Part shown: one piece after another, positions 37,474-44,473 of the stretch
Numbering within the stretch: position 1 is the first letter of the stretch
Layout of the letters: every line of letters starts with the position of its first letter
Assembly (NCBI GenBank): GCA_964195995.1
Contig: CAXMQS010000094.1
Coordinates: 1 to 64,000, forward strand
DNA length: 64,000 nt
Reading direction: 5' to 3'
Origin: CAXMQS01 sp964195995
GTDB taxonomy: Bacteria > Actinomycetota > Acidimicrobiia > Spongiisociales > JAOTWH01
The notes under the pieces: model-generated
Told to the model about the DNA's origin: nothing
The model's database searches: none
The model's input: only the letters and a program-made list of their open reading frames with translations
Program-made: the position numbers and the translations under genes

Positions 37474-39114
37474 TCACATCTCCTGGGGCGCCGAGATGCC
37501 GAGGATGCCCAGCACTACCACGAGCGAGTTCTTGGCGGCCTCGACCAGCCACAGTCGGGCGCTGGTCAGCTCCGGAGGTATCTGGGCGCCGTCGTGCTCG
37601 CCGACGATGCGGACGTCGGAGTAGAACTTGTGAAAGGCACTGGCCAACTCGTAGCCGTAGGTGCATAGCCGATGCGGGGCCCGCCTCAGGGCTGCGAACT
37701 CGATCTCTTCAGTGAGGCGGTCGATGTGGCGCAGCAGTGCCGTCTCCGCCTCGTGCGTCAGCAGGTCGAGAGATGCCGCCGCCAGCTCTCCCCGTAGGGC
37801 ACCCTCTGCCGCGGCAAAGAGCTCCAGGCTGCACATGCGGGCGTGGGCGTACTGCAAGTAGTAGACGGGGTTGTCCATCGACTGTCTCGCTACCTCGTCG
37901 AGGTCGAAGGTCATCGCGGAGTCAGGACTGAAGGCGAGCAGGTGATAGCGAGTGGCGTCAACGCCGACCTCGGCTAGCACCTCGTCGAGGCTGACGAACT
38001 CCCCCGCCCTGGTTGACATCTTCATCGGCTCGCCGGCTCGCGTCAGCGTCACCAGCTGAGTGATGATGATCTCAAGTTGGTCCGGGTTGTACCCGGCTGC
38101 CGCCAACCCAGCCTTGAGGCGAGGTATGTAGCCGTGGTGATCGGCTCCCCAGATGTTGATCAGGGTCTCGTAGCCCCGTTCGAACTTGTCCCAGTGATAG
38201 GCGATGTCGGGGACGACATACGTGTAACTGCCGTCGGACTTGACCAGGACGCGGTCCTTCTCGTCGCCGAAAGTCGTGGCGCGGAACCAGGTGGCGCCCC
38301 CCTCCTCGAAGACGTGGCCTGCGAGGCGCATCGCCTCGAGAGAGAGCTCGACCTCGCCCTTGTCGTGGATCTCCTGCTCGCTGACGAAGGCGTCCATGGC
38401 GATCCCAGCCCCATCGAGCGTCGCCCGGATGTGCGCCATGGCTCGATCGACGCCCCAAGAAGCAGCGGTGGCGTCGTCGAGGTCGGATCCCTGCTCCGCC
38501 GTTAGCTCTGAGGCCCAACTGGCGATGTAATCGCCGTGGTACCCGTCCTCGGGGACCGCAGACCCCCGATACCGGGCGAGGAAGCTGGCGGCATAACGGT
38601 CCATCTGGCCGCCGGCGTCGTTGAAGTAGTACTCCCTGGCAACGTCGTAGCCTGCCCGACCAAGCAGATTGCTGAGCGCATCGCCCAGAAAGCCACCCCG
38701 CGCATGGCCGATGTGCAACGGGCCCGTCGGGTTCGATGAGACGTACTCGACCAGCACGCGTTGCCCGCCGCCGAGGCCGCTACGCGCGAAGTCGTCGCCC
38801 CCGGCCGCACTTCGCAGCACTTCCTCCAGCCAGGTGTGGGCGAGGCGAAAGTTGAGGAACCCGGGCCCAGCGATGTCGACGCCTTCGAGGTGCGGGATCT
38901 CGGGCAGGTGGACAACGAGGAGCTCTGCTACCTCCCGTGGGTTCTTGCCTGCAGCTTTCGACGCGGCCAGCGCCACATTCGTCGACCAGTTTCCGTGCGA
39001 GGGGTCCCGCGGCCGCTCAATCTCGGGCTCGAGGTCGAGGGCCGGGAGGTCACCGGCGGCCACAGCCGCCGTCAGCGCGGCCCGAAGACCGTCGATGATG
39101 GCGGAGGGGAACAT
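37474..39114 (-). CDS. argS: Arginyl-tRNA synthetase
   Basis: A 546-residue class I synthetase charging tRNA-Arg. The Arg-specific N-terminal domain is followed by the HIGH motif GPLHIGHARGG, the KMSKS equivalent KMSTRAG, and the DALR anticodon-binding domain at the C-terminus. A tRNA-Arg(CCG) gene lies 85 bp upstream in the same orientation, so enzyme and substrate are neighbours. Confidence 0.96.
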   Translation of the reverse strand: MFPSAIIDGLRAALTAAVAAGDLPALDLEPEIERPRDPSHGNWSTNVALAASKAAGKNPREVAELLVVHLPEIPHLEGVDIAGPGFLNFRLAHTWLEEVLRSAAGGDDFARSGLGGGQRVLVEYVSSNPTGPLHIGHARGGFLGDALSNLLGRAGYDVAREYYFNDAGGQMDRYAASFLARYRGSAVPEDGYHGDYIASWASELTAEQGSDLDDATAASWGVDRAMAHIRATLDGAGIAMDAFVSEQEIHDKGEVELSLEAMRLAGHVFEEGGATWFRATTFGDEKDRVLVKSDGSYTYVVPDIAYHWDKFERGYETLINIWGADHHGYIPRLKAGLAAAGYNPDQLEIIITQLVTLTRAGEPMKMSTRAGEFVSLDEVLAEVGVDATRYHLLAFSPDSAMTFDLDEVARQSMDNPVYYLQYAHARMCSLELFAAAEGALRGELAAASLDLLTHEAETALLRHIDRLTEEIEFAALRRAPHRLCTYGYELASAFHKFYSDVRIVGEHDGAQIPPELTSARLWLVEAAKNSLVVVLGILGISAPQEM

Positions 39115-39199
39115 GGAGCGATGCTATGACCCGGTAAGCGTCAGCGCGAGGATGCCGAGCCTGAGGAGACGGAGTCCGCCGACCACCTGCGTCAGCTAG

Positions 39200-39272
39200 C
39201 GCCCCCGGCAGGATTCGAACCTGCGCACCCGGCTCCGGAGGCCAGTGCTCTAATCCCCTGAGCTACGGGGGC
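39200..39272 (-). tRNA. tRNA-Arg (anticodon CCG)
   Basis: A 73-nt cloverleaf read on the minus strand: acceptor GCCCCCG pairs with CGGGGGC, D stem GCTC/GAGC, anticodon stem CTGGC/GCCGG around loop CTCCGGA (anticodon CCG, reading CGG), T arm GCAGG TTCGAAT CCTGC, discriminator G. CCA is not encoded. Lies just upstream of argS. Confidence 0.96.
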
Positions 39273-39300
39273 GGCGCACCAATAGTACGGTCCGAATCCT

Positions 39301-39424
39301 GCCCCCGGCAGTGCGAGGGGCCCAAGACCTTCGCTCCACATCGGTGCTCGAACGCGCTTAGGCCACTGTGATCCGCTCACTCATGGGCCCCTCGTCGAAC
39401 CTGCGCACCCGGCTCCGGAGGCCA
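39301..39424 (-). pseudogene. Broken tRNA-Arg copy interrupted by an 81-bp inverted-repeat segment
   Basis: A 30-bp exact copy of the tRNA anticodon-to-T-loop region (39395-39424 matches 39215-39244) and an 11-bp copy of its 3' end (39301-39311 matches 39201-39211) flank an 81-bp segment at 39314-39394. That segment begins cgaggggccca and ends tgggcccctcg, a perfect 11-bp inverted repeat. The 5' half of the tRNA is absent, so it cannot be functional. Confidence 0.8.
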
Positions 39425-39425
39425 C

Positions 39426-39453
39426 ATGCGAGATGCGAGATGCGAGGTGCGAG
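39426..39453. repeat. Four tandem 7-mers before ku
   Basis: Three exact copies of atgcgag followed by gtgcgag, starting right where the broken tRNA copy ends and finishing 30 bp before the ku start. Seven is not a multiple of three, so copy number would not preserve a reading frame; it is noncoding and may be a slippage product or a protein-binding site. Confidence 0.9.
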
Positions 39454-39483
39454 TATTCTTTCGCGACTTCCTCGAGAGGACCC

Positions 39484-40263
39484 ATGCGAGCTATCTGGAA
39501 AGGCGCCATCTCGTTCGGCCTGGTGACGATTCCCGTCGGGCTTTACACGGCCACGGACAACAAACGGCCCAAGTTCCGCCAGCTGCGGGACAGCGATCAC
39601 AGCGCCATCAAGTACAAGCGAGTTGCCGAGAAGGACGGCGTCGAGGTGCCGTACGAGAACATCGTCAAGGGCTACGAGGTCGACAAGGGCCGTTACGTGG
39701 TGTTCAGCGACGAGGAGCTCGAGGCCATCGGCAAAGCCATAGCTGGTTCCGTTGAGGTGGTGCAGTTCGTCAAGTCCGCCGAGATCGATCCCATCTACTA
39801 CCGCAGCTCCTACTACCTGGGACCCGAGAAGTCGGGTCTCAAGGCCTACAAGATCCTGCTCGAGGCGCTACTGGAGAAGGACATGGTGGCGATCGCCAAG
39901 GTCGCCATTCGCGAACGCGACTACCTGGCGACGCTGCGGGCCGAGGAAGACGTCATCGTCATGGAAACCATGTTCTGGCCGGACGAGATACGCGAGCCGG
40001 CGTTCGAGGTACTTGAGGAAGAGGTCGAGGTCACCAAGGAAGAGCAGAAGATGGCCGAGATGATCATCGAGAACCTCACCGGAACCTTCGACCCCTCAGC
40101 GTGGAGCGACGAATCGCGTGAAGCCGTCGAAGCGATGGCTCAGAAAAAGCTCGATGGGCATGAGGTCGTGACCCCTGAGGCAGTGCAACCCACCGGCGTC
40201 GTCGATCTGATGGATGCCCTGAAGGCATCCGTTGAGGCGACCAAGGCCAAGCGAGCCGGTTAG
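39484..40263 (+). CDS. ku: Non-homologous end joining protein Ku
   Basis: A 259-residue bacterial Ku that encircles broken DNA ends and recruits a ligase. MRAIWKGAISFGLVTIPVGLYTA is the family N-terminus and the core beta-barrel and helical arm follow (KVAIRERDYLATLRAEE). The C-terminal basic extension of some homologues is nearly absent. ATG at 39484 with GAGAGGA upstream is chosen over the open frame from 39433. The partner ligase is encoded 0.9 kb downstream on the other strand. Confidence 0.95.
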   Translation: MRAIWKGAISFGLVTIPVGLYTATDNKRPKFRQLRDSDHSAIKYKRVAEKDGVEVPYENIVKGYEVDKGRYVVFSDEELEAIGKAIAGSVEVVQFVKSAEIDPIYYRSSYYLGPEKSGLKAYKILLEALLEKDMVAIAKVAIRERDYLATLRAEEDVIVMETMFWPDEIREPAFEVLEEEVEVTKEEQKMAEMIIENLTGTFDPSAWSDESREAVEAMAQKKLDGHEVVTPEAVQPTGVVDLMDALKASVEATKAKRAG

Positions 40264-40391
40264 GCCGGCGCCTCGACCTCGACGGGCGGCTCGTCGGTGA
40301 GGCGGAGCATGTCGACGACTCGGATCGTCACCAGCACCAGCACCAGCGTTAGCGCCGTGGCGAAAGCTTGAACGATGGCGAGAAGCGTCAT
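40260..40391 (-). CDS. Possible 43-aa single-helix membrane protein
   Basis: A short frame convergent with ku, overlapping its stop by 4 bp. It encodes MTLLAIVQAFATALTLVLVL followed by a charged, Pro/Glu-rich tail, that is one transmembrane helix with the tail in the cytoplasm or outside. No strong ribosome site is seen, so the evidence is limited to its protein-like composition. Confidence 0.35.
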   Translation of the reverse strand: MTLLAIVQAFATALTLVLVLVTIRVVDMLRLTDEPPVEVEAPA

Positions 40392-40496
40392 GAGTACTTG
40401 GTATCGGTTCCGGCCCCCGGAGAACTGAAGGGCCGTTTTTCGCGAACCGGCGCCGACCCAGAACCGACCACAATTGCTGGGGCTAGAGGTCAGTGA

Positions 40497-41123
40497 CTAG
40501 TTCAGCGGTGCCGCCCCGAAGGCGACGCTGAAGCGCACGCACCAGATGACGACGGTCGAGTGGACACTCAGGTCCACACCTTCCGGGATGTCGTAGTTCT
40601 GGTTCCCGATGTTGCCCTTGAGATCGCCGAGGTCGACGAAGTCCTCGTCGAAGTCGCCGGCAGGGGCGTCAGGGGACGCTGTTGACAGATACACATTGAG
40701 GTCGGGGCCGTTGTCCGTCTCGAAGTCCTCGAATCGCAGCACTCGGCGACCGCCTCCATCGCTCAACACCAAGACCGAACCGCGCGCCGGATGGCTGCGG
40801 TCGATGAAGGTGCCGGTGAGCATCTCCTCAGGCATGTCGTCGACCATCGGCTCGTCTGCCTCAATGACGGCAGGCGTTTCGTCGGCAACCGCCGCCTCGT
40901 CCATGTCGTCGGCCAGCTCCTGCGTGATGTCATCACCCTCGAGACCGGAGACATTGCCTACAGCAAAGACGGGGAGGGCCTCGTCGACAACGTCGTCGGT
41001 GAAGAGGGTGTGGATGCCGAATACGCCGAAGGCGAGCCAGGCGCCGAGCGCTATCGCGGCGATTCCCAGCGGCACCGCAAGTTTCCAACGATCCCGCAGA
41101 GCAGTGAAGAGGCGTTGCATCAA
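40497..41123 (-). CDS. Membrane-anchored DM13-domain protein
   Basis: A 208-residue protein with one N-terminal transmembrane helix (residues 15-37), an acidic linker (residues 45-100) and a DM13 domain to the end: GTFIDRSHPARGSVLVL, TDNGPDLNVYLS and the conserved Cys in VVIWCVRFSVAFG. DM13 domains are thought to be extracellular redox or electron-transfer modules; the exact role is unknown. Lies 22 bp after the ligase gene in the same direction. Confidence 0.88.
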   Translation of the reverse strand: MMQRLFTALRDRWKLAVPLGIAAIALGAWLAFGVFGIHTLFTDDVVDEALPVFAVGNVSGLEGDDITQELADDMDEAAVADETPAVIEADEPMVDDMPEEMLTGTFIDRSHPARGSVLVLSDGGGRRVLRFEDFETDNGPDLNVYLSTASPDAPAGDFDEDFVDLGDLKGNIGNQNYDIPEGVDLSVHSTVVIWCVRFSVAFGAAPLN

Positions 41124-41145
41124 TCCAGGTTACGAGACAACGGCC

Positions 41146-42075
41146 CTACAACCGCTCCGACTCCCAGGTGATGCCGGCCGGCTCGTCATCGGTGAATCCA
41201 AGGAACCGCGGCGCCCGCATGCGATCGTGGCGCGTCCATTCCTTGATGCCGACCATGGCGACCAGCGACGGCTCAACCCAGCGAACCCCTTCCGGCAGAT
41301 CGGGGTCGGAGTGGAACGGAGATACTTCGGTGACCTGTTCGTCGAGGGCGGAACGGATGGCCACCAGCGTCGAGTCGCTGAACCCAGTCCCGACCGAGCC
41401 CACCCATTGCAGTGCATCACCCCTCCACAGACCGACCTGGAGCGAGCCGAATGTCGATGAGCGACCTCCATCGCCGAGGGTGAACCCACCCACGACCACC
41501 CTGACCGCGAGGGTGCGGGCGATCTTGCGCCAGGTGTCGGCGCGCCGCCCCGATGTGTAAGCGCTCCCCCGTCTCTTGGCCATCATGCCTTCGAGGCCTC
41601 GATCCTCGACTTCGCGCCACAAACTCTCTCCGTCCCCCTCGACAACAGAGCTGACCGCTAGGTGGCCGACCGCCTCTAGATGGCGCCGGCGGTCCTCGAT
41701 TCCTTGTCCTGTGATATCTCCGTCGTCGTAGAGCACGTCGAAGGCAACGAACTCGACCGCGTATTCATCGAGAGTCGATCCCGCAGAAGGGACACCCGTT
41801 CGATGCTGCATCAGCTCGAACCGAGGAATGCCGTCTGCATCCCTGACCACGACCTCGCCGTCGAGCACGCATGGCCGTGGAGCAGAGAAGGCAACCAATT
41901 CTGGGTAGAGAGCAGTCACGTCGCGCCCACTTCTGCTGCGCAGTTCGACTCGGCTGCCATCCCAGTAGAGCAGCATGCGGAAGCCGTCGACCTTCTCTTC
42001 GAACAGCCAGTCGTCGTGGGAGAACGGTTGTGGCCACGGAGTGGCGAGCATCGGCTGGTAGCGAGGAAGGCTCAA
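41146..42075 (-). CDS. ATP-dependent DNA ligase (LigD ligase domain / LigC type)
   Basis: A 309-residue stand-alone ligase with the nucleotidyl-lysine motif EEKVDGFR (Lys28), CVLDGEVVV, DVLYDDG, GLEGMMAKRRGSAY and the WRKI motif, then an OB-fold domain. There is no polymerase or phosphoesterase domain, unlike full LigD. With Ku nearby, a two-protein end-joining system is the likely function. Its start overlaps the yqeY stop by 4 bp. Confidence 0.93.
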   Translation of the reverse strand: MSLPRYQPMLATPWPQPFSHDDWLFEEKVDGFRMLLYWDGSRVELRSRSGRDVTALYPELVAFSAPRPCVLDGEVVVRDADGIPRFELMQHRTGVPSAGSTLDEYAVEFVAFDVLYDDGDITGQGIEDRRRHLEAVGHLAVSSVVEGDGESLWREVEDRGLEGMMAKRRGSAYTSGRRADTWRKIARTLAVRVVVGGFTLGDGGRSSTFGSLQVGLWRGDALQWVGSVGTGFSDSTLVAIRSALDEQVTEVSPFHSDPDLPEGVRWVEPSLVAMVGIKEWTRHDRMRAPRFLGFTDDEPAGITWESERL

Positions 42076-42533
42076 CCCGCTCCGAGGACCTCCCGGACCA
42101 GGCGGTTGACCGTACCGCCGTCAAGACCCTCGTGGCCCGACCTCATGATGTGGCCAACGACCATCCCCGCCTGGCCTGGGTCGCTGGCGCCAGTGACGGC
42201 TATCGCCTCGGTCACCAGCGCCATGGTTTCCTCCTCGCCGAGGGACTTGGGCATCCACCTACCGAGATACTCGACCTCAAAGCCGAGCTTCTCTGCCATC
42301 TCGGCACCTCGTTCACCAGCGGCCGCGTACTCGGCGCGGGCTTTGTCCATCTTCTTCGTGTACGACGTAAGGACCGATCGATAGAGAGCGTCGTCGGCCT
42401 CGCCCTCGAAGCCGGGCTCGCTCTTGGCGCGGGAGACTTCGGTCTGGATCTGGCGGATGACATCGCGCCGCCTGGCGTCCTTGGACTTCATGGCGTCGCG
42501 CAGCTCGTCGGCCAGCTCTTCGGAGATGCTCAT
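42072..42533 (-). CDS. GatB/YqeY family protein
   Basis: A 153-residue protein of the YqeY family, related to the C-terminal tRNA-recognition domain of GatB; some members are thought to help amidotransferase reactions, but function is unproven. Typical motifs: LRDAMKSKDARRRDVIRQIQTE, YTKKMDKARAEY and the ending GMVVGHIMRSGHEGLDGGTVNRLVRE. ATG at 42533 is chosen from the family N-terminus; the open frame continues to 42623. Confidence 0.92.
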   Translation of the reverse strand: MSISEELADELRDAMKSKDARRRDVIRQIQTEVSRAKSEPGFEGEADDALYRSVLTSYTKKMDKARAEYAAAGERGAEMAEKLGFEVEYLGRWMPKSLGEEETMALVTEAIAVTGASDPGQAGMVVGHIMRSGHEGLDGGTVNRLVREVLGAG

Positions 42534-42577
42534 GGCGGCGAGGGTAGTTCGCGAAAAAAACCTTGTGTGCCAACGAC

Positions 42578-42670
42578 ATGGCAGTGACGGAATCAATAGG
42601 GTGCTGCCGCGTAGGGCGCCCACCGCCTGGGAGATGTGGGGACTACAAATGGAGGATCAAATGGCAGTGA
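42578..42670 (+). CDS. Possible upstream ORF overlapping the whiB start
   Basis: A 30-codon frame beginning MAVTESIGCCRVG and ending in a TGA inside the whiB start region, 10 nt overlap, different frame. Its first 13 bases (atggcagtgacgg) exactly duplicate the whiB start. It carries adjacent Cys codons and a third Cys. No ribosome site is visible upstream of its ATG, so translation is uncertain. Confidence 0.25.
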   Translation: MAVTESIGCCRVGRPPPGRCGDYKWRIKWQ

Positions 42671-42960
42671 CGGCGGCAGAACCGAAGGATTGGATGGAGT
42701 ACGCGGCGTGCCGCGACACCGATGCCGAGATGTTCTTCCCCGTCGGAACCACTGGCGTATCTCTCGAGCAGATCAACAGGGCGATCTCCATCTGCACGGT
42801 GTGCGCCGCCGCTGACGAATGCCTCAACTTCGCGCTGCACACCAACCAGGAGTTCGGGGTCTGGGGCGGCTATGCCGAAGACGACCGCAGGCGCCTCCGC
42901 AAGCGCTGGCTGGCCGAGCGCCGCCGCAAGGCAACAGACAACGCCACCTCCGCAGCCTAG
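42661..42960 (+). CDS. WhiB-family Fe-S transcription regulator
   Basis: A 99-residue Wbl protein. Four cysteines at 17, 45, 48 and 54 (C-x27-C-x2-C-x5-C) hold the [4Fe-4S] cluster, GVWGG at 66-70 is the turn, and the basic tail KRWLAERRRK contacts DNA. Wbl proteins act with the primary sigma factor in actinobacteria. The size and W-x5-CR start resemble WhiB1/WhmE-type members. ATG at 42661 has GGAGGA five bases upstream, better than an in-frame ATG at 42649. Confidence 0.95.
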   Translation: MAVTAAEPKDWMEYAACRDTDAEMFFPVGTTGVSLEQINRAISICTVCAAADECLNFALHTNQEFGVWGGYAEDDRRRLRKRWLAERRRKATDNATSAA

Positions 42961-43075
42961 AAAAGAGCCAAGCCAAGCTTGGCTAAAGCCTCCCTCCCCT
43001 CTCGGGTGGTCGAGCGAAGCGAGACCGGAGGGGGAACGACCTGTTGCGGCTGGAGCCAGCAAGGCTTGGCTAACT
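42961..43075. repeat. Imperfect long inverted repeat between whiB and DUF3107
   Basis: About 110 bp between convergent genes. It begins with the palindrome agccaagcttggct and ends with caaggcttggctaa, and the centre holds cctcccctctcggg / accggaggggg around gagcgaagcgag. Arms pair imperfectly over most of the length. It could act as a bidirectional terminator or be a small repeat element (REP/MITE-like). Confidence 0.6.
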
Positions 43076-43294
43076 CTCCTGGGCGAAACCGATGCCGGGC
43101 TTCTCGGGCGCATCCAGGGCGAAGTAGAGGATCGCTCCCACAGCCACGATCGTTCGGGAGCCGCCATGCTCGGGGATGGTCATCATCGCCTGGTCGTCCT
43201 TCACTGCCTTTTCGTAGGCGGCGATAAGCCCGTCGGCGTCTTCGACATGAACCTCGAGCTCCTTGGCGTTGGCGATACCGATTCGAACGTGCAC
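43070..43294 (-). CDS. DUF3107 family protein
   Basis: A 74-residue cytoplasmic protein of the actinobacterial DUF3107 family: HVRIGIANAKELEVHVED at the N-terminus, then IPEHGGSRTIVAVGAILYFAL. Function unknown. GTG at 43294 is chosen because AAGGGA lies six bases upstream; a TTG at 43309 would overlap mrp. Follows mrp by 11 bp in the same direction. Confidence 0.86.
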   Translation of the reverse strand: MHVRIGIANAKELEVHVEDADGLIAAYEKAVKDDQAMMTIPEHGGSRTIVAVGAILYFALDAPEKPGIGFAQES

Positions 43295-43305
43295 TGCTGT
43301 TCCCT

Positions 43306-44376
43306 TCAATTGATGACAAGTTCTGGATGAGTGCGAACCCGCGGTCGCCTTGCGACCACCTGGTCGGCAATAGACCGGAACGCTGCCGCGATGTCCGAGT
43401 CGGGGTCAGCGACGACCGCCGGAATGCCATCGTCGGCCGCACGGCCCATCGCGGGGAGCAATGGAACCTGGCCCAAGAGCGGCACGTCAAGCTCGGTGGC
43501 CAGTGCGGCACCTCCGCCGCTTCCGAATAACTCGTATCGCTCGCCGTCGTTGCCGACGAACCACGACATGTTCTCGATGACGCCGAGCACCTCTTGGTCG
43601 ACCTTGTCGGCCATGAGGGCGGCCCGCCTCGCAACGCGCTGCGCTGTCGGCTGGGGCGTCGTGACGATTATGGACTGGCTGTTGGGAAGGAACTGCGACA
43701 GCGAGATCGAAACGTCGCCGGTTCCCGGCGGCAGATCGAGTAGCAGGAAGTCCGGCTCGCCCCACAGCACGTCCCCGAGGAACTGTTCCAGGGCCTTGTG
43801 GAGCATCGGGCCTCTCCAGATGACCGCTTGATCCTCGTCGACGAAGTAGTCCATCGACACCGCTCGCACTCCGTGAGCCTGCGGCGGTAACAGCCCATCC
43901 TCGAGGACCCTGGGAACTCCGGAAGTCCCGAGCATCTTGGGAATCGAATAGCCCCACACATCGGCATCGACGACACCAACTGCGTGGCCCGCCTCGGCCA
44001 ACGCAACGGCAAGGTTGGTCGTCACCGAGCTCTTGCCGACGCCTCCCTTGCCCGAGGCGATAGAGATGACGCGGGCTTTGGACTTGGCAACGCTCCCCCG
44101 GATGGCGTCAACGGCTGCTTTTCGCTCCGTCGGGTCCATGTCGACGAGGGTCACCTCGGCATCGGTAACGCCCGGGATGCTCTCGACGGCCAATGTCACA
44201 TCGGACAACAGCTTGGAACGAAGCGGTGTGTCGGCAACGACCACCCCGACCTCGACAATGGCGGTCGACCCGTCGAGGTCGACCGACCGCACTGCGCCAA
44301 GACGGCCGAGGGTGCTGTGCATCTCAGGGTCCTTGACCGCAGCGACAGCTTCGTTGATCTCAGTGATGTTGGCCAT
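43306..44376 (-). CDS. Mrp/NBP35-family Fe-S cluster carrier ATPase
   Basis: A 356-residue protein: residues 1-90 form a MIP18/DUF59 domain, the rest a ParA-type ATPase with deviant Walker A GKGGVGKSSVTTNLA, VDADVWGYSIPKML and DLPPGTGDVSISL. The family inserts or transfers Fe-S clusters. It lies next to Fe-S protein genes (whiB and aconitase), which fits, although co-regulation is not shown. Confidence 0.93.
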   Translation of the reverse strand: MANITEINEAVAAVKDPEMHSTLGRLGAVRSVDLDGSTAIVEVGVVVADTPLRSKLLSDVTLAVESIPGVTDAEVTLVDMDPTERKAAVDAIRGSVAKSKARVISIASGKGGVGKSSVTTNLAVALAEAGHAVGVVDADVWGYSIPKMLGTSGVPRVLEDGLLPPQAHGVRAVSMDYFVDEDQAVIWRGPMLHKALEQFLGDVLWGEPDFLLLDLPPGTGDVSISLSQFLPNSQSIIVTTPQPTAQRVARRAALMADKVDQEVLGVIENMSWFVGNDGERYELFGSGGGAALATELDVPLLGQVPLLPAMGRAADDGIPAVVADPDSDIAAAFRSIADQVVARRPRVRTHPELVIN

Positions 44377-44473
44377 GCGCGATGAGCATAGGACGGCGCC
44401 GCGAGCAGCCCTCGGGCTAATCCGGGTGCTCGATACGATGCGATCACTGCAGACGACAAGGAAGGCGACGCCG

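Noticed and set aside
39301..39424. Second functional tRNA-Arg or an integrase attachment site
   Set aside because: The 5' half is missing and the T loop is interrupted. The fragment lies upstream of the intact tRNA, opposite to the usual att geometry, and no integrase is near.
44015..44473. N-terminal extension of aconitase
   Set aside because: Overlaps mrp on the opposite strand and is low-complexity; ATG at 44474 with a good ribosome site gives the family length.
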